From Asterochloris sp. CNOR1 (taxonomy: Eukaryota > Chlorophyta > Trebouxiophyceae > Trebouxiales > Trebouxiaceae): a stretch of 64,000 bases of DNA. Below the pieces are notes generated by a model. That model did no database searches. It was not told where the DNA came from and saw only the letters and a list, made by a program, of their open reading frames with translations. The translations under genes were made by a program, and so were the position numbers. This document shows positions 35,708-47,063 of the stretch, piece after piece (the stretch's first letter is position 1; each line of letters begins with the position of its first letter). Where the stretch lies: contig OZ017748.1 of NCBI GenBank assembly GCA_963969365.1, forward strand, positions 3,655,001 through 3,719,000, in the 5' to 3' direction.

Positions 35708-38700
35708 ATGGTACAAAGCCACAGCACAGATGCGGGCCTGCAGAGAGTGGGCCCTGTGAAGCCCCAGCCTCGGAGAGGAAACAACGGGGAGGCCAAGGGT
35801 CCCCTGAAGCAGGCCCTCAGCAACAGCCAGGAGCATGTCAAGAGGATTCAGAGTGGCTCTCTGCCTAATGGAGCGGGAGCTGGTCCTCAGCCAGCTGAGC
35901 TGGCATCAGCTCATGCTGCTTCGATGCCAGCGCACAGCCCAGTGGGCCCCCCTGCCCTCGTCTGTGTGGACATCAGCAGCATGGATCTCAAGTGGGAGCG
36001 AGTAGAGCAGACTGGGCTGGCCACTGCACTACCGGATGTGGGAATCTCACCCTGCAGTGTCTCCTACGCACTTCAGATGCAAGAGGTGCGAAGTTCACCT
36101 ACACTCTGGCTGATGAAGCATGCACTTAGATCAGAAATGTAAAGTGCTCAAGGTTGCATGGCTCTGCCGCGGCTGTTGCCTTGCCATGCATTGGCATTGA
36201 TTCAGCAACGCAGCTGCTTGCAGGTTGATGTGGAAACCCGTGATCCTGAGCTGGCGGCACTCTGCAGCACAGCCAGGTGGCAGACCATCTACCAGGGCAA
36301 GGACAACTCTGCGCAGGTGGGCAGGCACAAGTCTTCTGGGGGACCTTCTTTGGAATATGGCCGGCTCTTGCTCATGACTTGCCGATGACGTGATGACACT
36401 GAGCACACCAAGATGGAAGCCAAGCAGGCCGTCGTTGAGCTGGCCCGCCCTTGAGCAGGCAGTTTAGAGGCTGGCCACCTGGCAAGTTTGGCCCTTCCAA
36501 GGCCTCTATGAGGCTAGTCACTTTCGGTGGCCTGCTCGGTTGCACACAGAGGGACCCTCTCCTTTTGCCATGGGCAGCCACCCAAGGGCGATGCTGGACA
36601 TCCATGTGTCAGGCTGCAATACAAATGGTCTTGATTGCTGGGTCAGCCAACCTAAGGAGCCTTTGTGGGGGTGAAGCCTCATGGCCGCCCAACAGATTGA
36701 GGTTGAGGGCTATGAAGGCACCTCCATCTCTGGGGGCCTGCAGGTGGCAAGGCTGCAGCCAAGGCCTCACACTGAGCCAACTGCGACGCCCACACTGCTG
36801 AACTGCCAACTCCCTTAGACTGGGCCTGCAGGTGTTAGAGCTGCAGCCGGGCCGGCGCTACGCCTTCAGGGTTCAGGCCTTGGTGGCGGCGTTCCTGCCG
36901 CCAGAGCGGCCAGAGCAAGTCCTGTGCTCACCTGCGCGGGCCTTTGTGACCACCTGCACGATCCCCTCGGCGCCTGGTGCCCCCCAGATCATGGGCGGGG
37001 CTCAGCACAGCCTGAAGGTGAGAGACTGGCTGCCTGCTCTTGCATGATGTTGCTCTGCTGCCTCAGGGAGGACACACCAGGATCGGTTGCCACTGCTATT
37101 GCGCCCATTTGCTGGACGGGCAGCAGCACAGCCTGAACGTGAGATGTGGCCGTCTCTGGCGTCAGAGATCGCCATGTAGTTTGTACTACAAGTGTGCTCC
37201 TGTGAAGGAGTTGGGAGCTGGTATGCAGCCAGCTACCTCATCTGCAGCAGGGTGGCTCTGTGCCATTTAATAGCAGACAATCACAAGCTTGCCTGTATTC
37301 TCAATTCCGCAGCAGAGCTTGCCAGATCTGACACGCTAACCTCTATCTGCGTAGGTGAGGTGGGCAGCTTCCCAGGACGATGGTGGACGGGCAGTTCAGC
37401 GCTACTGCTTGCAGTTGCGGCAGTTAGAGCATCCCATGGCTGCCCTGGGGAATGAGAGCGATGAGGTGCGCGGCTGTGGCTCAAGCATGGCTGCTGGCCT
37501 AGCCCGCTCCTGGACATGAATCCAGGCAACCTTTTTGGACTGTTCTCAGCCTGCTTTGCCAGCTGGCGTGCTTGGCTGCTGACCAGCATGCCTGCCAGCT
37601 GGAGGCCTGGCTGGACAGAACGCAGGGAGAGGCCTCCCATCATGCACCTTCTCAGCAGCTGGGTTGAGGACCCCTGTCCACCTGTGACATTTGCCAGTCC
37701 AGATGTGTCCTGCCCCCCTGCTGCGGCTGCGGCATGCAAAGTCGGCTGGCACAAGCAGCTGGTTCACCCAAAGTGTGGGCACTGCATTGACACGCGCATG
37801 ACAGCAAACATGCGGGCAACACATGCAGCAACCTGCAGGGCTGGAGTACGGCCGCCGATGGCCCAGAGCTGTGGGCGTCAGTAGGCGAGCTGCGTCCAAG
37901 CGGGTGCTATGCCCTGCGCGTGAAGGTAAGGGCTGGGCTGTGTCCTAGCATCATGCTCTTGTGCCTGACATTTCGCTATGCCGTTGTGGCTCCAGGCCTC
38001 AGCTTGACTACACTGCCTGACTGCCTTGAACTCACCTGCATGCACTCATTCTGACCCTGCGCAATCTTAGGCCGGCACCTGGTGTTGCCTCCTGTTGTGG
38101 CACCATCGCCTGAAGTCCTGCGTCAGCATGCCTGCAGGCTGAGGAGACAATCCCGCCAGTGCAGCCTCCAGGCAAACAGCAAGGCATGACATATCCTTAC
38201 GAGCAGTCTGCCTGCAGGCTGTGCCTGCTGACAGTGTTTGCCATGGGGGCATCCTGCTCCAGTCACGTCAGCCAGTCTTCACCTCGTCCTCAAGGATGCT
38301 GGGCTGTGATGGGAACCAAGCACGGCCTGACACCTGCGTCTGACTGTCTACAGGCCGTGAACGCCATCGGGGCATCCCACTGGAGCCCAGCCAGCGTCGT
38401 GAGCACGCCTGGTGCAGGCCCCAGCCAGCTGCAGCCCCCTCGCAAGGTGAGCAGCACCCAGACCTCCATCACGTTGGCCTGGGACAGCCCCCAGGCAGAT
38501 GAGGCGGGTGCAGTTACCAGCTATATCTTGGAGCGGGATCAGGGCGGAGATGGCGACTTTCAGCCTGCCTACATCGGCCGGGAGATGACCTGCACGGTGC
38601 AGGGCGTGCAGGCCGGAGTGATCCACCACTTCCGTGTCCAGGCTGAGAACAAGGTGAGAATAGTAGCAAGGTGTTGAGTTGCAGGCGGCTTGCAGGGGTG

Positions 38701-41700
38701 CAGGCTGGAACTGTGCAGCAGGTCAGGAGTCCACGTAGAGAGCGAGGTGCGGCTTGCAAACTCGGTGTGTGAGAGGTATCATCAGCGGCCAGCACTGTGG
38801 GCTGCGCAGCCTGAGTGCTGCTCAGCGGGAATGTGCAGGCTTGATTGATGGAGCACCTCAGAAGCCAGGAGTGAGGTATGAGCGGAGCAGGGGAGGTGGC
38901 CTGCTGCCACAACTCCTGGCCAAGGGCGTCTCAGGTCTGCAGGCTGAGTTGTGCAGGCTGAATGTCAGGCAGCCCAGGTGTGTCATGTAGCGCCATCGTG
39001 AGTGGCATAGATGAGGCAGCAGGGCTTGGTTGGGGGAGCTACTTCTGACAACACAACCCATGTGCAGGCAGATGCCCACAGTGGAGTACTGGCTGTGCTC
39101 AGTTTTGTGTACGTGCCTGGGCGCCGTGTCTCAAATGGATGCTTTCTTTTGTGTGATGGGCTGCACTGACCTGCAGCGGCTAAAGCTGGGGGCACAGGCT
39201 GTGGTGCACAGGGTGCTCATCAGTGCAACCACCATGCCTGTGCTGGCTGTACAGAAAGGCAGCCTGCGTGTCTGGCAGCCCTGCCACACTGCAGACAGGC
39301 CTGCTGTGGGCAGCTGCTAAAGGCTGTGGCAGCCTGCAGGAGATCCATACAACCATACAGATATGCTGAATATTCCTGTGCAGGATGGGAGCAGCCCATT
39401 CAGCGCAGCAGCTGCCATCAGGGTCAGCGCAACCCCTCCGGGCGCCCCTCAGCAGCTCAGAGTTGTGCAGCTGAGCCGGGACTCTGCTACTTTGTGCTGG
39501 CAGCCGCCTCCAGATGATGGTGGCTTGGCCGTCCGGCAGTTTGAGGGGCAGGTCAAGGCAAATGCTGATGGCGGGGTCCTGGGAGAGGACTGGATGAAGA
39601 TTTACTGGGTGGGCTTGCCCGCTGAGTTTGTGTTGCTGGACAGCTGCATTCTGCTTTTGCTGAGCTGAGCGCCAGGCAGAAAGAACCCTGGCTAGATTCA
39701 GACCAGCGGGGGCCTGAAAGGCTGCCTGCAGAGTAACCGCTGCCCCCAGCAAATTGAATCTGAGGTGCTGGCCTGAGAGGCGGTGTACTGGCCGCAGGGG
39801 GGGGTCTGCCAGTGCAGCGTGCCCTACCTGCATGCCGGCTGCTCCTACCAGGTGCGGGTGCGGGCCCAGAACAGCATGGGCTGGGGCCCCTTCTCAGAAA
39901 CCTTGTCCCTGACAGCCAGGCCAGGGCCTCCCCAGCCGCCATCTGCTCCTCGCTGTGCCAAGCGCAAGGCTGACGCCCTAGAGATGGAGTGGGATGCCCC
40001 TGCCAGCAATGGGGGGGCAGCTGTGGCTGCCTACAGGCTTGAGATGGCTGGTGAGCCTCTGTGCATGTTGACAGGGGTAGCCTCTCTGCGGCAGTATTGC
40101 ATGACGCATGCTGCAGGCTGGGTTGCATTTTGTGCATCAGATGGTGTTTGGTGTTTGCAGTGCATGTCGGCAGATGTGCCAGAGCTACAGTGTGCTGCCA
40201 AATTGGCCTGGCTACAGTCTGCACTGCATGCATGCCCTCCAACCATTGCAGAGGCAGTGTCACAAGGCATGCAAGAGCTGTATGTTGCTGCTTACCGCCG
40301 CCAGCCTTTCCTGCATGGGATCAGTTGCTGCTCAGCAGCAGCTGAGGCCAGCATTTAGAAGCCTGACTGCAGCAGATCCTGCGACCCTGCAAAAGCTGCA
40401 TCTTGCTGCCTGAAGCTATGCCTCTCATGTTGTGCTGCTGGCAGTGTGCAGTTGGGCGCAACTTCTCACCTTGTGTAGCTTGGAGCTACCCTTCTCACCT
40501 GCACATGGCAACTTTCAGACGGCAAAATATGCGCTGTGAGCTGACGCATGTGGCTCACCTGCTGCTGCAGGCAGTTCTGGGCGCAACTTTGCCACGGTGC
40601 CCCTGCCCGACCAGGGCAGGAGCTGCAGGGGCTATGTTGACGGGCTGGACCCAGGCACAGAGTACGCCTTCCGGGTGATGGCTGTGAATCAGCTAGGGCC
40701 CTCTGATCCTAGTCCCACAGGTGGGTCACATGGTGCAGGCTCTGTATTGAAAGGTGTTCTCAGCAGGTGATGGTGGGTGTCAAGCTCATTTCAATCCTGC
40801 AGATTGGCCACATGGTGCAGGCTTTGAGCCCGTGGTGCCAGGCTTTGGGCAAATAGGGGTGTGTTTTGCATTTGGAGCAAGGGTTTGTGGGTCGAACTGC
40901 AAGGATTGTCCACAGTGTGAGATGTGATCTATGGTGGGTGATGGCTCAGAACCAGCTGGGGCCGTCAAATCCCAGTCCCACAGCTGGGTCAAGCTGCAGG
41001 GTTCCAACGTCTGGTCTAGAAAATTATGATCAGCAGCAGTTTCTGAGGGTGAGTACCTGCCTTGCACTCATATGGGTGGTTGCTGTGAGCCAGCTGGGGC
41101 CCCTGCCCTAGTCCCACAGGTGGGTCAAGCCGCAGGGCTCAACATGTCACGCTACCAGTGATTGACAACAGGCTGGGCTCCTGCCTTGCGCCCAAGCAGG
41201 TGATCGCAGTGAAACAGTCAGGCGCCTCAGACCCCAGCCCCAGAAGTGGGTCAGGCAGGCACTGCGTAAGCAGCTTCATTCTGGGTCAGAAGTTGCCTGC
41301 CTGGGGCCCAGACTTTCAATTGCTGGCCTTCTGCCTCATTGCCGCCCTACCTTGCGTCCACTGGTGGTTAGGAGGCAGGGCACCAATTGTTAAGCAGCAC
41401 CCAAACATGATGCTTTGTGCTCAGGCAGCTGTTGGGCTCTGTGGAGCCGTGTTCAAGTGCAGTACAGCTTCCTGTAGATCGTGCGAGCACCATTGCCATC
41501 CAGATGGCGTTTTATAGTGTCGCACATCTACCCAGGCTGGTTCCTTGCCGGCTCCAAGCTGACGCAGCTGCAGCCCTGTTTCTGTGCTCAGGCAGCCATA
41601 GTGCGGCATTTCAAAGCACGACATGCAACATGCAATGCTTTCTGCAGGGCGTGCCAGCACAAGGGCTGCCTGCCCTGCTGCCCCGCCGGCCCCCACCCTG

Positions 41701-44700
41701 GCACAGCCCGCAGGCAGCCACAGCCTGAGGGTGTGCTGGCGCCCCGCAAATGCCAGGGGCTCCCCGGTGCAGAGCTACAGGCTGGAGCACTGCAAAACCC
41801 TGGAGCTCAACCAGCTGCACATAGAGCAGCCTGGCAGCCTGGCCAGTCCCTCCAAGACGGCTGACTCAGAGTCTCTCATGTCATCTGACGAGTATGCCAT
41901 GGCAGAAAATGGGTCCAGCTGCGGCTCTGAGGGACGCAGCGCCACCACCAGCCCTGGACAGAGCAGCACCAGCCGGGGGCGGCTGCAACGGGGCCCCTGG
42001 AAGTGCGCTCACGTAGGGCCAGAGCTTTCTGCTGAGATCAGAGGTGAGCTGCTCGACGGTGTAGTTTGTTCACCACTGGTGCTTGGTGTTGCCACAAGCC
42101 CGGAGAGGTCCCTGCAGGGGGCAGCCACAGCATGGCCCCTGAAAGTGCATTCTGTCGGGCCTGAGCTGTCGGCTAGTATCCACGATGAGCTGCTAGTGTC
42201 GGCAATCTGCGTAGCACCCTCAATTGCCCTGGACAGAGTAATCCCAGCAGGAGCTGGCTGCTGTGGCAGCCCTGGAACTGCATCTGGGCCGCGGCTGGGC
42301 AGTCTGCTGAAAGCTGTGAGGGTGGCAGAATGCTATTTGGAACGGCAGGTAACTAGTCTGTTCTGTTCTGTTGCTTTGCTATGCCAACTGCCCGGCCTGG
42401 AGGCGTTCTGCACCCAGCTGCGCTACTTGTCCTGCCGGAGACCCTGTCAGGCAAGCGGCGGGGACTTCTTGGTGTAAGCAGACAGGAGTCTATTGAGGCC
42501 ACCTGATGCTGTTGTCTTGACTGCTGCCAGGCCTTGGTCTTGATCTGCAATGGTGCGCAGGCCACAGGGAGTGGTGTCTGTGCAGGTCTGAGCGCATACA
42601 CAGACTACTCAGTGCGGGTGTGTGCCATCAATGCCTCTGGCAGAGGGCTATGGAGCAACCCGGTCAAGCTGCAGACGGCGCCGGCAGCCCCCTCAGCACC
42701 CCAGAGGCTGAGCTGCAGAGGTGGGAGGCCTGTCACTTGTGCAAGAAGTCCGCCAATGCATGCTGCCCCAGAAGATGCCTGCAAGCGCTGCCTGTGAGCT
42801 GCACTGACAAGGTGCTGCGTTGCATGTCCTACTGTCCTGCACGACCGGGGCTGCCTGCACTCGCTGCGCGCTGCCGCCTCACAGCAGGGTACTCATGCAA
42901 GCGAGATGTACATCTTGCTGCCCTGCACAGTACCTGTGAAAAGGTGTTAGGTTTGGTCTCTGACGCAAGCTGCTGAGCTGCACTCCCTGCGGCAATCCAG
43001 GTGTGGAGTCCCGCAGCCTGCAGCTGGAGTGGGAGCCACCTGCAGCTGACAACGGTGCATTTGTCATGGGGTACAGCACAGAGTCCAGGCAGGGGCAGGG
43101 CAGGTCCTGGGAGCGGCTGTACTCTGGAAGAGATACCTGCTGTCAGGTGGGGCGGGTGTTGCCTTGAAGATGTTTGCAGGCATGGCTCTCGACGATGCAT
43201 CGACAGCGAGCAAGCTGTGTCATACAAGCAGGGCAATGCTGCAGACATGCAACTTCCGTGTGCGTCCCTAGGCAGCGGGTGATTGATGCAGGCTGGCATG
43301 CACAGCACACATTTCAAGCAGGCTGCATCTAAGCTGGGGATGGGAAAGCCTCTCTCATTGCGCATCCAGGCATTGGGATACTGTAACTTAGCCTCGTTGC
43401 AGTCAAGGCCACAGCCAGGGACGCTGTACCGCTTCAAGCAGTGGCCTCTGTTTCGGCTCCGTCAGGGCTGCAGCCAGGCACACTTCACCACTGCAGGATG
43501 TTCAGTCCGCACGCTTGCAAGGTATCTTGTTCTTGATGTCTTCTCTTTTTTCGGAGTATGGTTGGACCTGCTCTGCAGGTGTCAGGGCTGCAGCCGGGCA
43601 CGCTGTACCACTTCAGGGTGCAGGCGCGCAACAGGCCTGGGCTTGGCCCCTGGTGCGAGGTGCTGGCCGTGCACACCAAGGCGGACGTGCCGGAGGCGCC
43701 CTTGTCTCTCATGGTGGCCAAGCGCAGCCCAGGGGGGTTCACAGTGCGTTGGGAGCTGCCAGAAGAGCACAATGGCAGCCCCATCAAGACCTATAGGTGC
43801 GACGCAAATGCACCCTTAAAAACCGCTCAGCCTGTGTGACAGTCACTTTTAATATCAGCACTGCGCCTGCTCATGTCCTGCGTTGCCTGCTCAAAGCCAT
43901 GTTCCTGCTCTGCCTGCCCACAGCCTGCAGAGACTCTCTGTGTCCTGCCCTTTGTGACTTCTGCATTTGCGGGGCAGCAGTCAAGACGTACATGGCAGAA
44001 GTGCTTGGCAGCCTGCTGCCCCATGGGCTTCATGTGGCTTGCGCCATGCAGATGGACCGGTCTGCAGGGTTATGTGCCCTTTGCCTGACCGTGCATTCCT
44101 GGCGTGTCTTGGGACGCTCAGAGGTCTCCTGTGTGGCCCTGCAGGCTGTCTGTTAGGGATGTCAGCACCGGCAGGGAGCAGATCTACTACCCTGCAGCTG
44201 ACATTGACCTCAGCTGCAAGCTTAGTGACCTTCAGCCGGGCACCTCCTATGAGCTCAAGGTGCGCTCTGCTGCCAAGCAGCTTCAGACAGGCCCCAATCC
44301 CATAGCACAAAGCCTTGTGCTGTCCATCTTTGATCTGCACCTGAGTGTTGGCCTTAGCACTGACACTGCTGTTGTGCTGACACCCAGTCCTCAGCATGTG
44401 TTTCTTCTCTGCTGCAGATGTGTGCCTGCAATGCTTTGGGCCCCAGCCAGTGGAGCGAGACCATTGTTGCTCACACCAGCAAGCCTCCTCCAGGGGCGCC
44501 AGTTCATGTCACAGCTGCTGTAAGGGATCCTGCCCTGGCAGTGGCTGTGCCTGGGGCAGGCAGTGCTGCAGAGCAGAGAGCTGCAGGATCCTTGTCAGAC
44601 GAGGCACAGGTTGAGCCTGGCAGGTATGCCCGCTGTCATGCAGACTCCATTGCTGACGTGCTGACTGGTGCTGCGCTTGAGTGCGCCATCCATGAAGCTG

Positions 44701-46711
44701 GGGTGCTGGGCTGCAGCCCAGTCACAGGACGCTGGTTCCCTTGCAAGCTGCTGACTAGTGGTGCCTGGAATGTACTGTCTGCAGCCCAAGTGCATGCAGG
44801 TCGTGATGCAGGGGTACTCAGCTGAGGCCTGGTCGCTGCTGAATCTGCTGGGGTCAGCCTCACCTGCACCAGACCGTCCCCCTGCATACCATGCTGTGTC
44901 GGTCAAGCAGTTCCTCAAATGCTTACAGACACTTTTCACAGCATCAACCCTCTGTCTGCAGGCTGGAGGTTGTTGTCCGCTGGCAGGGCCTCCACGATGA
45001 GGCATGTGCCAGCGCAGCCACCCATGAAGTGGAGTTGGCAGACATCACTGAGAAGGAGGGAGGAGGGGCAGTGCTGCGACGGACCTGTCCCGGGAGGGCA
45101 CAGGAGTGCTGCATTGGCGAGGGCCTACTGCCTGGCAGCATGTACATGGTGAGCTGACCAACATTCCAATTGGTCAGTGCCTTGGCAGGGGGAGCCTGGG
45201 AAGCACAATCTGCACCTCACCGCCAGCCAGGGTTGCATACTGTGGTGATCATGGGGCTGACTTCCAGCGCACCACCAACATGGTGTCAGCCCAGGTGGCA
45301 GCCTGCTGGCTTTCAATGGGTTTGTGACGACGCTTCTCAGAGGGCTGGTTGAGTCTCACTCAATCACACAACAGTGAGATGGCTGCATGCCACTGCCCAT
45401 TTGACAAATTTCTGCTGGTGAGTGCAGGCAGGAAGCCAGTGCTGCTGCTGTAGGGGAATGCGGCAAGGCTGCGCAGAGGCACCAGCGGGGGGGCTGTCTA
45501 ACATGAGCTGCTGCCCCTGACCTTGCTGCATTTCTGCAGGTGCGCGTGCGCAGCATTGGCGTTCAGGGTGCTGGCCACGGCGCATGGTCTGACCCTGCCA
45601 CTGTCTCGACCCCTGGGGTGCGCCAGCAGCCCAAGGCAGCTGAGGACAAGCTGCTTGAGCTCGAGAGCGCCCCTTCTGGGACACTCAACCTGAATGCTGA
45701 GGCAGGGCCTGACAGCTTGGCGCAGCCCGGCGGCAAGGCCGTGTTGAGGCACCGCAATGCTGTGCTCATTGCCCCAGTGCCAGCATCACAGGCAGTTGCA
45801 CAGGCAGCTTGCTCCCCCATGGGTGAGTCAGAGTGACACCCCAATCAAACATGTACTGCCTGCCTGAGCACAGTGCTGTGCCTGCACAGAGCAGGCCCAC
45901 TGCACAAGACGTGGATACGAGCACTGCGAAAGTGTTTGTGCTGCCTAATCCAATGCTGGGCAGCTTGTTGCCTAGCCCAATGCTGGGCAGCTGTTTGCAA
46001 GCTACAGCCTGTCTGGGTCTTGTACATACTCAGCTGTCTTGACCAAGTTGATGCAAATGAGCCAGATTGTCCTGCCCCCCTGGTGCAGTGCTCTGGCTGG
46101 CTCGACCCATCAGGCGGGGCAGCATCGCCCTGCACGTGCCAGAGGTGCTGCAGTACAGGCTGCCCCCGCAGATTCCCCTGATGCCGGAGTGGTGTGCCAT
46201 GAAGCTGAAGCGTCTGCCACGGCAATGCTGGCTGGCCTTCTTGGACATGAACGAGTGGTTCCAGAGGCTGCCTCAGCGCTGCCGGAGGCTGCCGCAGCAG
46301 CTGCGGCAGCCGGACTTCCAGGTCGACCTGCTGAAGGGGCTGCTGAAGCTGGCTGCCCTTGTCCTGCTGGCAGGAGGCCTCATGCTGTGCCTCAGAGGGG
46401 CCAGCAGCGACCCTGCCACTGTCAGTGGTGGGGCATGGCACCGGCCGGTGGCGCCGCAGCCGCAGGTGCACTTTTCGCCCCAGCAGCAGGTGCCCCCGCA
46501 CTCTCAGATCCCGCACCCCCAGGCCAAGGGGGGCAAGCCACGGCAGCGCCAGCGCAACCCCAGCCCACAGCAGCCCCTGCCGCCTCCGCCACTTGAAGAG
46601 GTGCACGTGCAGCGGCAGCAGGCTGCGCTTGAGTGGGCTCGTCGCTCCGCTGTCCGTAATGCCCAGCCAGCCCCCAAGCACACTCGCCAAAAGATGGTCC
46701 AATCCCACTGA
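35708..46711 (+). CDS. FNDC3-like protein: nine fibronectin type III domains and C-terminal membrane anchor
   Basis: 18 exons, 1350 aa, phase-consistent: 35708-36085, 36224-36316, 36832-37017, 37355-37465, 37839-37925, 38354-38653, 39384-39551, 39780-40050, 40571-40720, 41648-42043, 42586-42720, 43001-43146, 43579-43796, 44145-44259, 44418-44623, 44962-45148, 45540-45822, 46089-46711. After a low-complexity N-terminus come nine FN3 domains, each with a Trp B-strand, a PG-x-x-Y (such as LQPGTLYHFRVQARN) and a G-strand such as VMAVNQLGPSDPSP, joined by Pro-rich linkers. Near the C-terminus, after a basic region, is one hydrophobic helix (LLKLAALVLLAGGLMLCL), then a Pro/Gln/Arg tail. Nine FN3 plus C-terminal TM matches what I recall of animal FNDC3A/B, which would place it at ER/Golgi membranes with most of the chain on one side. 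Domain 6 has a long acidic/Ser insert. The start could be further upstream. Confidence 0.87.
37108..37150 (+). repeat. Copy of FN3 exon 3 donor edge
   Basis: The exon 3 end AQHSLK with its GTGAGA donor (to 37017) is repeated about 120 bp downstream as a stretch with CAGCACAGCCTGAACGTGAG, keeping an intact-looking GTGAG donor. Confidence 0.7.
40445..40475 (+). repeat. Copy of FN3 exon 9 acceptor edge
   Basis: GCAG followed by TTGGGCGCAACTT mirrors the true exon 9 start (GCAG, then SSGRNFA) about 125 bp upstream of it. Confidence 0.55.
40930..41265 (+). repeat. Three decayed copies of the FN3 G-strand exon end
   Basis: Exon 9 ends VMAVNQLGPSDPSPT, then GTGGGTCA. Downstream in the same intron the motif recurs at about 40936-41000 (MAQNQLGPSNPSPT), 41078-41136 (VAVSQLGP, then frame loss) and 41199-41265 (VIAVKQSGASDPSPR), each followed by a (G/C)TGGGTCA-like remnant of the donor. 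Spacing is roughly 120-260 bp. Confidence 0.85.
42120..42205 (+). repeat. Copy of FN3 exon 10 end with a broken donor
   Basis: Exon 10 ends WKCAHVGPELSAEIRG with donor GTGAGCTGCT at 42044. About 130 bp downstream the sequence reads WPLKVHSVGPELSASIHDEL; the donor G is replaced, giving ATGAGCTGCT. Confidence 0.8.
43403..43500 (+). repeat. Two copies of the FN3 exon 13 start
   Basis: The true exon start (CTGCAG, then VSGLQPGTLYHFRVQ at 43579) has relatives at 43406-43446 (QPGTLYRFK, preceded by AGTCAAGGCCA) and 43465-43500 (GLQPGTLHH-like, with TGCAG). Confidence 0.75.
44645..44830 (+). repeat. Duplicated intron segment in FN3 gene
   Basis: The run with CTGACTGGTGCTGCGCTTGA and the following GGCTGCAGCCCAG is echoed about 100 bp on as CTGACTAGTGGTGCCTGGAA and TCTGCAGCCCAAG. 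It lies within one intron. Confidence 0.55.
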
Positions 46712-47063
46712 GACAGTCAGCTATATCCCCATCTTCACTTGTTTAGCTCTGAACGCTTGGAAGGCTGTCCACCTTGTGCCATTGATCATCAGACTCTCGA
46801 GAGTGGTTCCAGTGCAGAAGCATCCATTCTGCACGGTGTATGTACCTACATAAAAAGCCCAGTCTGTCAGCCTGGGTGTTTTTGAAGGAGCTGGAAATTC
46901 TGTTGGACTTTCCTTCTACACCGGCCGCTTTGCTAAGGCTTTTCGCCTCCTAAAGAGGTTCACCACTTGGGGGAAGAAACAGGTGTTACATCGTCGTAGA
47001 CTTGATGCTGCCGCGTACCAGTTGGTGGCATCCTGCATAGTATCTTAGAGTACCGAAGGGGGG
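46712..47063. other. Intergenic between FNDC3-like gene and next gene
   Basis: 352 bp with the 3' UTR of the FN3 gene and the 5' region of the next gene on the same strand. AT-rich stretches occur near 46850 (ACATAAAAAG) but no regulatory element can be assigned with confidence. Confidence 0.5.

Noticed and set aside
36317-36831. A missing FN3 exon in the second intron of the FNDC3-like gene
   Set aside because: Exons 2 and 3 join in phase 0 to give a normal FN3 run (YQGKDNSAQ then VLELQPGRRY), so no extra exon is needed.
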